Of a DNA stretch of 24,624 nt, positions 8,023-14,822 are shown one piece after another. The notes below the pieces were generated by a model. That model ran no database searches and was not told the DNA's origin. It saw nothing but the letters and a program-made list of their open reading frames with translations. Position 1 is the stretch's first letter. Every line of letters begins with the position of its first letter. Origin of the DNA: a bacterium (lineage in GTDB: Bacteria > Patescibacteriota > Minisyncoccia > Moranbacterales > UBA2206). The stretch spans positions 1-24,624 of the forward strand of contig JAJYJP010000006.1 of NCBI GenBank assembly GCA_021789395.1, read 5' to 3'. Made by a program: the position numbers and the translations under genes.

Positions 8023-8814
8023 TTATTTTTCAAAACTTTTTAGATATTCCGGCAGTTTCAAAATCCATTGCGCTTGTTCTGGATAAAAAAGAAATCTCTC
8101 CACATCTTTGGCGGCTTGTTTCAGATCGCTTTTTTCCGCCTGTGCTTCCAAGAATTTTACCAACTCGATGCGGTTTTTAATATCAATCCCCTTTTCTTTG
8201 AAAATATCATAATTCGGCTCAATATTTTTCTGACTCAAAAACCAGACAAGATCATAAAAATCCCGCCCTTTTTGATAGGGACGGAAAATAATCGCAATGA
8301 CTTTCTGCGCGAAGAGAGTTTCCAACGAATTCGCGATGATGTTGAAATTTTTACCATACGCAAAAATTTGCTTTGACTTATAGCGAATATTTTTATACGG
8401 AGACGGATCAATTTCAAATTTAATCTTCAATTTCTGATCCGCCATGCCGCTCAGCCCCATCTCTCTCATCACTTCGGAAAACTTTACATTGATGATTATA
8501 ATATTCTCAGTCTTTTTGACAGTAGCATCAGAGGTAAAACCCAGCTCTTTCAGTTTTTTTTCGATAAATTTGGCGAGTTCATCATAATCCAATCCGCTCT
8601 TGATCAGATCAAAATCCAGATCTTCCGAGAATCTTTCTATCTTATGCACAAACCGCAAACATGTCCCGCCCAGAAAGGACAAATGAGAACCGAATCTTGA
8701 ATTGAAAACCGCCGCCAGAATTTCCGCTTGCAAATATTCGGTTAAAACGCGGCGCGGAACATTGGGAATGCCGTTTCTTTTGATATAATCTTCCAAAAAA
8801 AATTTATCTAGCAT
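8023..8814 (-). CDS. abiEii: AbiEii/AbiGii-type nucleotidyltransferase toxin
   Basis: This 263-residue protein is the toxin of an AbiE-type toxin-antitoxin/phage-abortive system. Family members are polymerase-beta-fold nucleotidyltransferases that arrest growth; some, such as MenT, modify tRNA. Visible motifs: GGTCLR (49-54), SEDLDFDL with D65, D67 and D69 (63-70), KFEID (132-136) and FAQKVIAIIFRPYQKGRDFYDL (residues 168-189). All four expected motif regions are present, so it looks active. Its ATG overlaps the antitoxin stop by 11 nt, the usual AbiE coupling. It is bounded by glycosyltransferase sequence on both sides, which marks it as an inserted module. Confidence 0.88.
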   Translation of the reverse strand: MLDKFFLEDYIKRNGIPNVPRRVLTEYLQAEILAAVFNSRFGSHLSFLGGTCLRFVHKIERFSEDLDFDLIKSGLDYDELAKFIEKKLKELGFTSDATVKKTENIIIINVKFSEVMREMGLSGMADQKLKIKFEIDPSPYKNIRYKSKQIFAYGKNFNIIANSLETLFAQKVIAIIFRPYQKGRDFYDLVWFLSQKNIEPNYDIFKEKGIDIKNRIELVKFLEAQAEKSDLKQAAKDVERFLFYPEQAQWILKLPEYLKSFEK

Positions 8815-9424
8815 CTTTTTGATAATTTAAAACACTATCGATCAGGCCATTGACTTTCTTGTCATTAAGCAGATTTTTATACAGATCCAATTTTGCTTTT
8901 TTGAACTTGAAATCTTCATCAATCCTCATTTCTTTCCAAAAATCAGCATCCGGCCTGACTTTATTTTTATTCAAATACAGGTAGTCGATCAAAGCCTTCT
9001 CAGGAGTGGCGATATTGAACGAGATGTTCTTATCATTGCGTGTTTCATATCCGGTGAAAAATTCAGCTTTGATCTTTTGATATGTAAAATTTCCGAAAGG
9101 ATTCTTAAAATATTTCGTCGTTCTGGATGTTACCGAAGTATAGGTACCTGGAATGTCCGGAATGATGCCATGGTAATTGAGTGCGAACTCTAAGCTTAAA
9201 TATGAAGGTTCGTAAATTTTTTCCGCCAAAACCATAGGATCAATTTCGTTCTGCGTTTTGGCCAAAACATACAAGCCTCGTCTGATCTTTTTCAAGTATC
9301 CTTTTTTCGACCAAAACGCGATTTGGACCATGATATTTTTTTGATCGAAAAAGACGCTTTTTACCTCGGAAGCGGTAAAAACAGGGTAATCTTTCATTCT
9401 TTCTTCAAAATCGTAATATTGCAT
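8804..9424 (-). CDS. abiEi: AbiEi-type antitoxin / autoregulator
   Basis: This 206-residue protein is the predicted antitoxin partner of the AbiEii-type toxin. Residues 10-56 look like the N-terminal winged-helix domain of AbiEi proteins (YPVFTASEV ... AFWSKKGYLKKIRRGLYVL). The rest matches the antitoxin body (SLEFALNYHGIIPDIP, then ATPEKALIDYLYL). Known AbiEi proteins repress their own promoter by binding inverted repeats, and a 38-bp near-perfect palindrome overlaps this gene's -10 box. The ATG at 9424 gives a leader of about 40 nt from the predicted start site; no clear Shine-Dalgarno is seen. Confidence 0.87.
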   Translation of the reverse strand: MQYYDFEERMKDYPVFTASEVKSVFFDQKNIMVQIAFWSKKGYLKKIRRGLYVLAKTQNEIDPMVLAEKIYEPSYLSLEFALNYHGIIPDIPGTYTSVTSRTTKYFKNPFGNFTYQKIKAEFFTGYETRNDKNISFNIATPEKALIDYLYLNKNKVRPDADFWKEMRIDEDFKFKKAKLDLYKNLLNDKKVNGLIDSVLNYQKDAR

Positions 9425-9450
9425 AGATAAGCCAATATTTTATAGTTTAT

Positions 9451-9488
9451 GTTTCTTCGTATTATTATATATTATAATAGGAAGAAAC
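9451..9488. promoter_or_regulatory. 38-bp near-perfect palindrome: probable AbiEi operator
   Basis: The outer arms GTTTCTTC (9451-9458) and GAAGAAAC (9481-9488) pair perfectly. The AT-rich interior continues the symmetry so that 17 of 19 base pairs match (mismatched pairs: 9459/9480 and 9466/9473). It covers the -10 box, most of the spacer and the start site of the minus-strand promoter, an ideal place for repression by AbiEi. Confidence 0.75.
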
Positions 9489-9498
9489 TATTTGTCAA
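9471..9498 (-). promoter_or_regulatory. Promoter of the abiEi-abiEii operon
   Basis: Read on the minus strand, a perfect TTGACA -35 (9493-9498) and a perfect TATAAT -10 (9471-9476) are separated by 16 bp. Both hexamers match consensus, so the operon should be strongly expressed unless repressed. The overlapping palindrome offers that control. Confidence 0.8.
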
Positions 9499-9514
9499 TA
9501 GTCCAATTCAAAAC

Positions 9515-9591
9515 TTTTGTAACGCCTCAAAGCATTTTTTTTAGGTAAATTCAACTCTGCTTAAAACTGGAATGACGATGCCAACCTTCAT
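9515..9591 (-). pseudogene. Dead 5' fragment of a family 2 glycosyltransferase
   Basis: From ATG at 9589-9591 the minus strand reads MKVGIVIPVLSRVEFT and then TAA (9541-9543). This parallels the start of the intact GT2 at 7999 (MKTSIIIPVFNRVDFTQKC). After an A-run in which the frame slips, KCFEA-like codons continue the match to KCLES. The similarity stops just before the abiEi promoter. The DNA also matches the intact gene's start region (7941-8000). It is a truncated copy of a GT2 gene start, placing GT2 sequence on both sides of the AbiE pair. The stretch 9592-9682 holds no gene I can support. Confidence 0.7.
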
Positions 9592-9682
9592 AGATCCGTT
9601 ATTGGATAAAGTTTAAACTAACGCGCTGAGAAAATTATCGATGCTCATAACGCGTAATCATCCAACTTCATTTTTTTATTCA

Positions 9683-10702
9683 TTAGTATTCAGCGAGTAT
9701 TTTCAGTATCTTATCCGACAATCCCATAAATTCTTCCTTGGCTTTTTCAATATTCTCTTTAGTTCCTTGATGAATTTCTTCTATGCAATTCGGGTCCAGA
9801 TCGAAGATTGCCACTCCAATTTCCTGACACTTTGCGGGAATTCGTCCATAATCCTGTATTTCCGCCAACGAATTTTTCCAACTCTTTTCAACAAGGCCGT
9901 TTCGACCGTGTTTTTCAGATAGGAAATTTTTTACTTTTTTTGGAATCTCTTCAATCCAATGACGATGATCTTTTATAGGTTGCTTGCCATATACATTATA
10001 TGAATTTACAATATATCCCACGAACAGTCCGTCGCCGGAAAGAACAAACTTATTTTCCGTATTGCCCGAGAGGGCTTTGCCGGTGATTTTCCAATTCTGT
10101 TTCCATTTCTCAAAGATGCTGCCCAAATTTTCAATGCCCTGCACGCTAAAAGCATCCGGCATCATCGGCACGACAAAATAATCCGAACCAAGAAAAATAA
10201 TTTGATTAAGCAGTGAAAGGCTGGGTGACGTATCGATTACAAAAATATCCACCTCATCCCTCAATCCTCTTTCACGCAAAAATCGATCAATCGCGCTGGT
10301 TTGAAAATATCCAAGCTGCTGGCCCGCCGCCGCCTGTCCATAGGCAGTAACCAATATATTTTCATACAATGAAAGATTCACACTGCCCTTAACCAACGAA
10401 AGATTTCCTTCGCTGTTTGGAATTGGAATAAAAGGCACGCTTAAATCAATGTCAGATCCTCCCTCAATGACTCCTTTCAGGACATCGTAGATATTTTTTT
10501 CGGTTGAAGAGAATAGCGTTTTCTCAAATTGATTGTCACCCAAGGCCAGGCGCGAAAGGTTGCATTGCGGATCAAGATCGACCAAAACAGTTTTATAGCC
10601 AAGTTTCGCAAAAGACATTGCACAATCAAAGGCCAACGTTGTTTTGCCAACCCCGCCCTTATTATTGGCAAACAAAAGTTTTTTGGTTCGAGTAAATTTC
10701 AT
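9683..10702 (-). CDS. ParA/Soj-like P-loop ATPase (orphan)
   Basis: This 339-residue protein is a ParA/MinD-type ATPase, the family that positions DNA or cell-envelope cargo. The deviant Walker A KGGVGKTT is at residues 15-22, the switch region VDLDPQCN at 41-48, and Walker B-like FVIDTSPSLSLL follows at about 153-164. It is longer than a minimal ParA (about 260), with an insertion after FSVQGIENL and a charged C-terminal part. No ParB or centromere-like array is seen nearby, so the partner is unknown. It might serve chromosome segregation, a lost plasmid or integrated element, or glycan-machinery positioning. It has its own promoter and an almost leaderless transcript. Confidence 0.85.
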   Translation of the reverse strand: MKFTRTKKLLFANNKGGVGKTTLAFDCAMSFAKLGYKTVLVDLDPQCNLSRLALGDNQFEKTLFSSTEKNIYDVLKGVIEGGSDIDLSVPFIPIPNSEGNLSLVKGSVNLSLYENILVTAYGQAAAGQQLGYFQTSAIDRFLRERGLRDEVDIFVIDTSPSLSLLNQIIFLGSDYFVVPMMPDAFSVQGIENLGSIFEKWKQNWKITGKALSGNTENKFVLSGDGLFVGYIVNSYNVYGKQPIKDHRHWIEEIPKKVKNFLSEKHGRNGLVEKSWKNSLAEIQDYGRIPAKCQEIGVAIFDLDPNCIEEIHQGTKENIEKAKEEFMGLSDKILKILAEY

Positions 10703-10708
10703 ACCTTA

Positions 10709-10736
10709 ATTATAATGAATTCATCATAAATTACAA
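10709..10736 (-). promoter_or_regulatory. Promoter of the parA-like gene, with a palindromic spacer
   Basis: On the minus strand, TTGTAA (10731-10736) and TATAAT (10709-10714) are 16 bp apart. The predicted start is within a base or two of the ATG at 10702, so the mRNA would be leaderless. The spacer contains ATGAATTCAT, part of a 16-bp near-palindrome (14 of 16 bases symmetric), a candidate autoregulatory site. Confidence 0.6.
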
Positions 10737-10750
10737 ATGGCCTCGCGCGC

Positions 10751-10779
10751 TTGTTAAAAAACCAAAATATTGCTAAAAT
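10751..10779 (+). promoter_or_regulatory. Promoter of the plus-strand glycosyltransferase operon
   Basis: TTGTTA (10751-10756) and TAAAAT (10774-10779) have a 17-bp spacer. The start would be near 10786, 20 nt ahead of the ATG at 10806. It is divergent from the parA-like promoter. Confidence 0.65.
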
Positions 10780-10805
10780 TATTTTATTGCTATTAAATTT
10801 CCCCA

Positions 10806-11480
10806 ATGCCAGAAAACAAAAAAATCTACATTATTATCCCCGCTTTTAATGAGGAAAAAGTCATTCAAAGCGTCATTCATGAAGTTAGAAATTCTGGTTT
10901 TGAAAATATTATTGTCATTGATGACGGAAGTCACGACAATACCCACAAAAGATCTTTTGAAACCGGCGTCATTTCCCTCAAACACATGATTAACCGCGGA
11001 AAAGGAGCGACGGTGAAAACCGGTATAGAAGCCGCAAAGATTTTTGATTCCGATATCGTAATCACCATGGATGGCGATGGACAGCACAATCCGGACGATA
11101 TTCGCAAAATGATCGAATTTATTAATGATGGCTATGACGTAGTGTTGGGGACAAGACTCAAAAACCCAAAAGGAATGCCAAAATATAAAATCTTGGCAAA
11201 TAAAATTGGAAATTTTCTAACCTGGATGATCTACGGACTTCTCGTTACAGACAGCCAGTCAGGATTCCGCGCTTACTCCAGAAAAGCGATTGACCTTATC
11301 GACACGAAAACTGACCGCTATGAATATGACAGTGAAATTATCCGGGAAATTTATCGCAACAAATTGAAATTTGTCGAAATGCCGATCGAAGTGCGTTACA
11401 CGGAATATTCAATGAATAAACAACACAAGCAAAATCTGAAAAACGGCATAAAAACCTTAATCAAAATGACGATTTCATAG
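10806..11480 (+). CDS. DPM1-like polyprenyl-phosphate glycosyltransferase (GT2)
   Basis: This 224-residue GT-A enzyme resembles dolichol-phosphate mannose synthase DPM1: it would move a sugar from a nucleotide donor to a polyprenyl phosphate at the inner membrane face. IIPAFNEEKVI (10-20), DDGSHD (39-44) and MDGDGQH (88-94, the DxD metal site) are clear. GTRLKNPKGMP and DSQSGFRAYSRKA (149-161) are typical of the DPM1/DPG subgroup. It lacks C-terminal membrane helices, as single-domain DPM1 does. It leads an operon with DUF2304, another GT2, a small DMT protein and a DUF2142 protein, fitting a lipid-linked-sugar pathway. The sugar is unknown. Confidence 0.9.
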   Translation: MPENKKIYIIIPAFNEEKVIQSVIHEVRNSGFENIIVIDDGSHDNTHKRSFETGVISLKHMINRGKGATVKTGIEAAKIFDSDIVITMDGDGQHNPDDIRKMIEFINDGYDVVLGTRLKNPKGMPKYKILANKIGNFLTWMIYGLLVTDSQSGFRAYSRKAIDLIDTKTDRYEYDSEIIREIYRNKLKFVEMPIEVRYTEYSMNKQHKQNLKNGIKTLIKMTIS

Positions 11481-11483
11481 AAT

Positions 11484-11834
11484 ATGCTTTTTGAATTATC
11501 TATTTACCAAATTGTTTTAGGGATTGTGGCACTCTTTTTTTTATCAGACGGCATAACCAAATTTATCAAAAGAGAAAAGAGCCAAACTTTATTCAAACTG
11601 GCCGCAACAATAATCATTTGGGGAGGAATTTTTATTTTTTCCTTACTCCCCCAACTAACCCATACGATTTCCAAAGGTCTTGGATTGGGAGAAAATTTGA
11701 ACACTCTTATTTTCATCGGGTTTATGATGATTTTTATAATTTTATTTAAAATTATAAATATAATTGAAAGAATTGAAAGAAATATTTCGGAAATAGTCAG
11801 AAAAGAAGCTTTAAGCAAATTGAAAGACAAATAA
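11484..11834 (+). CDS. DUF2304-family small membrane protein
   Basis: This 116-residue protein has three hydrophobic segments (about 5-22, 39-57 and 72-92) followed by a charged amphipathic tail (IERIERNISEIVRKEALSKLK). Size, topology and position right after a DPM1-like GT2 (3 nt gap) match the DUF2304 family, which commonly accompanies such synthases. The tail may dock the soluble synthase to the membrane; that is inference. No catalytic residues are recognisable. Confidence 0.8.
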   Translation: MLFELSIYQIVLGIVALFFLSDGITKFIKREKSQTLFKLAATIIIWGGIFIFSLLPQLTHTISKGLGLGENLNTLIFIGFMMIFIILFKIINIIERIERNISEIVRKEALSKLKDK

Positions 11835-11838
11835 GAGG

Positions 11839-12639
11839 ATGAATAATGAACACACTTTTACAATTTTGGCCTATAAAGAATCCGTGCATCTTCAAGAGTG
11901 TATAGATTCACTAAAGAAGCAAACTGTTCAGGGAAAAATTATTATCTGCACTTCGACGCCAAGTGTTTTTTTGGAAAATATCGCGAGTAAAAATAAAGTT
12001 GATTTGCATGTTAACCCAGAAAGAAGAGGAATTGCCGCTGATTGGAATTTTGCTCTTGAAAAAGCTAAAACAAAATATGTCACTTTGGCTCATCAAGATG
12101 ATATCTATTTGCCGGAGTACGTCGAAAATATCATAAAAGCGGCGAATTCACGGGAAGACGCGCTCATTATTTTTTCAAATTACGGCGAAATTGTGCATAA
12201 TGGCAATCGGCAGCCATTTATCCGCAAGAATTCTTTAAATTTTTTTGTAAAAAACACATTGTTAGATTTATTTTTTGCAAATAAAAAGTATGTTGTGAGA
12301 AATAAAAAAAGATTATTCGCGTTGGGAAACCCTATTGGCTGTCCAACAGTCACATTCAACAAGGAAAATGTAAAAGATTTCAGATTTGATGAAAATTTCA
12401 GTGTGAATATGGATTGGAAAGCTTGGTATGACTTAGCTAATAAGAAAGGAAGTTTTCTTTGGATAAAAAAAGCCCTGGTTCTGCATCGAATTTATTCTGA
12501 AAGTGAGACTAGCCACGGATTGGCAGAAAACCGCAGGCAAAAAGAAGACTTGGAAATGTTTAAATATATGTGGCCGAATACAGTTGCAAAATTTATAAGC
12601 AAAGCTTACAGTTTAAGCTATAAAAATAACAATAATTAA
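11839..12639 (+). CDS. Family 2 glycosyltransferase
   Basis: This is a 266-residue soluble GT-A protein. It opens with TFTILAYKESVHLQECIDSL (6-25), a GT2 first strand and helix. RRGIAADWNFALEKAKTKYV (62-81) and AHQDDIYLPEY (84-94) carry the donor-site features, with QDD in the DxD position. NMDWKAWYDLA near residue 195 corresponds to the acidic ED region. The stop of the DUF2304 gene is 4 nt upstream. A GAGG sits directly against the ATG, too close for ideal Shine-Dalgarno use. It probably adds a sugar to the same glycan as its neighbours; acceptor and donor are unknown. Confidence 0.85.
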   Translation: MNNEHTFTILAYKESVHLQECIDSLKKQTVQGKIIICTSTPSVFLENIASKNKVDLHVNPERRGIAADWNFALEKAKTKYVTLAHQDDIYLPEYVENIIKAANSREDALIIFSNYGEIVHNGNRQPFIRKNSLNFFVKNTLLDLFFANKKYVVRNKKRLFALGNPIGCPTVTFNKENVKDFRFDENFSVNMDWKAWYDLANKKGSFLWIKKALVLHRIYSESETSHGLAENRRQKEDLEMFKYMWPNTVAKFISKAYSLSYKNNNN

Positions 12640-12647
12640 ATAAAATT

Positions 12648-13022
12648 ATGCTAAATGTCATTTTTTGGACAATTATGTTTTCTCTTGTGACGGTGATTTC
12701 GATCGTGCTAACCGGGTCAAGAAGTCTTATTAGTGGGGACATAAACTTAATTCGCATAATTCAAATAATTTTTAGCTGGCAATTTATTTTAGCGGCTGGC
12801 TTTGCATTTCTTGCCCGTATGTTTTTTATTATGGTCAACAACAGCCTTTTAAAAATTCCTAATCTTGCGCAAAGCTCGACCAGCATTACTGCTTTTATAA
12901 CTTCAATCGCGATGATTTTTGTTGTTATTGCAAACGTTTATTTTCTCCATGAAAAAATAAACTTTACTCAAGGAATTGGAGCAACATTAATGTTAATTGG
13001 TGTTTGGTTTTTACTTAAATAA
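12648..13022 (+). CDS. Small four-helix membrane protein, EamA/DMT (SMR/ArnE-like)
   Basis: This 124-residue, almost entirely hydrophobic protein has four predicted helices (about 4-22, 38-60, 76-100 and 106-124). The last two contain the EamA/DMT signature pattern: ALL-like SSTSITAFITSIAMIFVVIANVYF, then the short loop LHEKINFTQGIGATLMLIGVWFL. Proteins of this size include ArnE/ArnF, which flip undecaprenyl-phosphate-aminoarabinose. Lying between a DPM1-like synthase and a GT-C-like protein, a lipid-linked-sugar flippase is the most economical role. A drug or metabolite exporter is the alternative. Confidence 0.75.
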   Translation: MLNVIFWTIMFSLVTVISIVLTGSRSLISGDINLIRIIQIIFSWQFILAAGFAFLARMFFIMVNNSLLKIPNLAQSSTSITAFITSIAMIFVVIANVYFLHEKINFTQGIGATLMLIGVWFLLK

Positions 13023-13042
13023 AATTTAAATAAGAAAAAAGT

Positions 13043-14812
13043 ATGGTAACTTTGAAAAATCTGCTTTTGGACAAATTAAAAAATTGGAAATATGAATATG
13101 TATTTCTTCTTATTGCAATATTTTGGGGACTGATTAATATCTTTATTTTTCCACCCTTCCAGACTCCTGATGAACCAAGCCAATTTTATCGCTCATGGGG
13201 CGTGTCAGATTTTCAATTACAATGCGAAAAAAACATTTACGTAAATATTCCCACATCTGCAATTAATTTGCCAAATGATTTTAATATACCGGAAGTAAAT
13301 GCTGGTGGTTTATCATTGAATTACAATTTTAAATTATTTGCAAACAAAATTAGCAGTGACAAGAGTTCTGTATATTCATCCGCGTGTGGTTATAATCCTA
13401 TAGCATTTGCTCCGGAGGCAATTGGAATCAATATTGCAAAAATATTAAATTTGTCGACACTTTCCGCTTTTTATTTAGCTAGAATCTTAGCGTTGATTTC
13501 GGCAATTATTTTGATTTTTTTTGCAATTAAAATAGCTCCTTTTGGAAAAGTTTTTTTACTTTTTTTTGCTCTACTTCCAATGACAATTCAACAAATTTCA
13601 AGTATAAGTGCTGATTCGCTGAGTATTGCCGGACTTATGCTGTTTACCAGCTTGATATTATATTATTCGCAGAAAAATAAACTAACTTATAAGAATCTTT
13701 TTTTAATCCTAATTTTATCTATAATATTAATTCAAATAAAACCGGGATTCATTGGTTTTACTGGACTTCTATTTGTTTTGTTGCCTAAAAAATTTCCTTC
13801 AAAAAAAATATATGCATTGTTTTTACTGTTAGCACTTGCTTTTAATGCATTTGTGGCATTGCAGTTAAATAAATTAACAGTAAATAATTTACACCCAGCT
13901 TTGGGGTGGGTTGTTAATCCGACTGAGCAGATTAAATTTATCGAACATCACCCTTTTTCTTATTTGGATATTATTTGGAAAAACATACACAAGAATAGTA
14001 TTAATTATTTTCAGATGCTTATAGGCAATCTTGGTTGGCTATCGATAAAGTTTACAAATGCTTTTTACATTTCAATTTTAATATTATTTTTTACTCTTTT
14101 CTTTTTTGAAAATGAATCTATATCACTTAATTTTTTTCAAAGAACTGTAATCATTGCTTCATTTTTGTTTTCTGTTATCTTGGTTTTTACGGCTATGTAT
14201 TTATATTGGAGCTCGCCTGGAAGTTCAACAATCTTAGGCATACAGGGCAGATATTTTATTGGAATCATGCCTTTATTGGCATTTGGCTTATATAAAATAA
14301 AAAAAATTAATTTATTACATATAAAGCAATTAACTAAGGCTCATAAGGTATTGTTTGTAATTATTATATTTTGCACAATTTCAATTATTTCACTAAAGAC
14401 TGTATACGCTCATTATTATAAGCAAAAAGACTATTTAACTGTTAAGCCAATGTCAAGAAACGTTTCACATGATTTCGCAAAAATAATATTACAAACTTAT
14501 AATTTACAAGAAATATCAAACACCAGATGGATAGCAACAAGTGATGACCCTCAGATAATTATAAATCCTGCAAAAATCAAAGGTATTTCGTTTTCAATTT
14601 ATCCTAACAATCCCGTACAATTTTATTATCTTTTTAGCAATTCTTCTTTTAGTGAAAATAATTCAGATATTATTTATTTACATAGTGGAATAATATTTAT
14701 AAATCTTGATATTTTAAGAAAAAAATTCAACAAACAACTTGTTGAATTAAGACTTGATCCGACAAATATGCAAGGACCATTTGAAATTTCAAACTTCACT
14801 ATTTATAGATAA
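13043..14812 (+). CDS. DUF2142-family polytopic membrane protein (GT-C-like)
   Basis: This 589-residue protein has about ten hydrophobic segments up to residue 470 and a roughly 120-residue extracytoplasmic tail. After the first helix comes PPFQTPDEPSQFYRSW (37-52), the hallmark of DUF2142. This resembles GT-C enzymes, whose first outer loop carries acidic catalytic residues (D43, E44 here). It would use a polyprenyl-phosphate sugar to glycosylate a glycan, lipid or protein outside the membrane, fitting the synthase and flippase-like genes upstream. The gene is extremely AT-rich (8 G/C in the 60 bases 13681-13740, against 37 of 60 at 781-840 in galE), suggesting a different origin. It ends 10 bp from a convergent gene. 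Confidence 0.82.
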   Translation: MVTLKNLLLDKLKNWKYEYVFLLIAIFWGLINIFIFPPFQTPDEPSQFYRSWGVSDFQLQCEKNIYVNIPTSAINLPNDFNIPEVNAGGLSLNYNFKLFANKISSDKSSVYSSACGYNPIAFAPEAIGINIAKILNLSTLSAFYLARILALISAIILIFFAIKIAPFGKVFLLFFALLPMTIQQISSISADSLSIAGLMLFTSLILYYSQKNKLTYKNLFLILILSIILIQIKPGFIGFTGLLFVLLPKKFPSKKIYALFLLLALAFNAFVALQLNKLTVNNLHPALGWVVNPTEQIKFIEHHPFSYLDIIWKNIHKNSINYFQMLIGNLGWLSIKFTNAFYISILILFFTLFFFENESISLNFFQRTVIIASFLFSVILVFTAMYLYWSSPGSSTILGIQGRYFIGIMPLLAFGLYKIKKINLLHIKQLTKAHKVLFVIIIFCTISIISLKTVYAHYYKQKDYLTVKPMSRNVSHDFAKIILQTYNLQEISNTRWIATSDDPQIIINPAKIKGISFSIYPNNPVQFYYLFSNSSFSENNSDIIYLHSGIIFINLDILRKKFNKQLVELRLDPTNMQGPFEISNFTIYR

Positions 14813-14822
14813 ATAATTTGTA

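Noticed and set aside
9620..9655. Imperfect hairpin (ACGCG...GAG / CTC...CGCGT) as terminator of the parA-like gene
   Set aside because: The stem has asymmetric gaps and no T-run follows on the minus strand.
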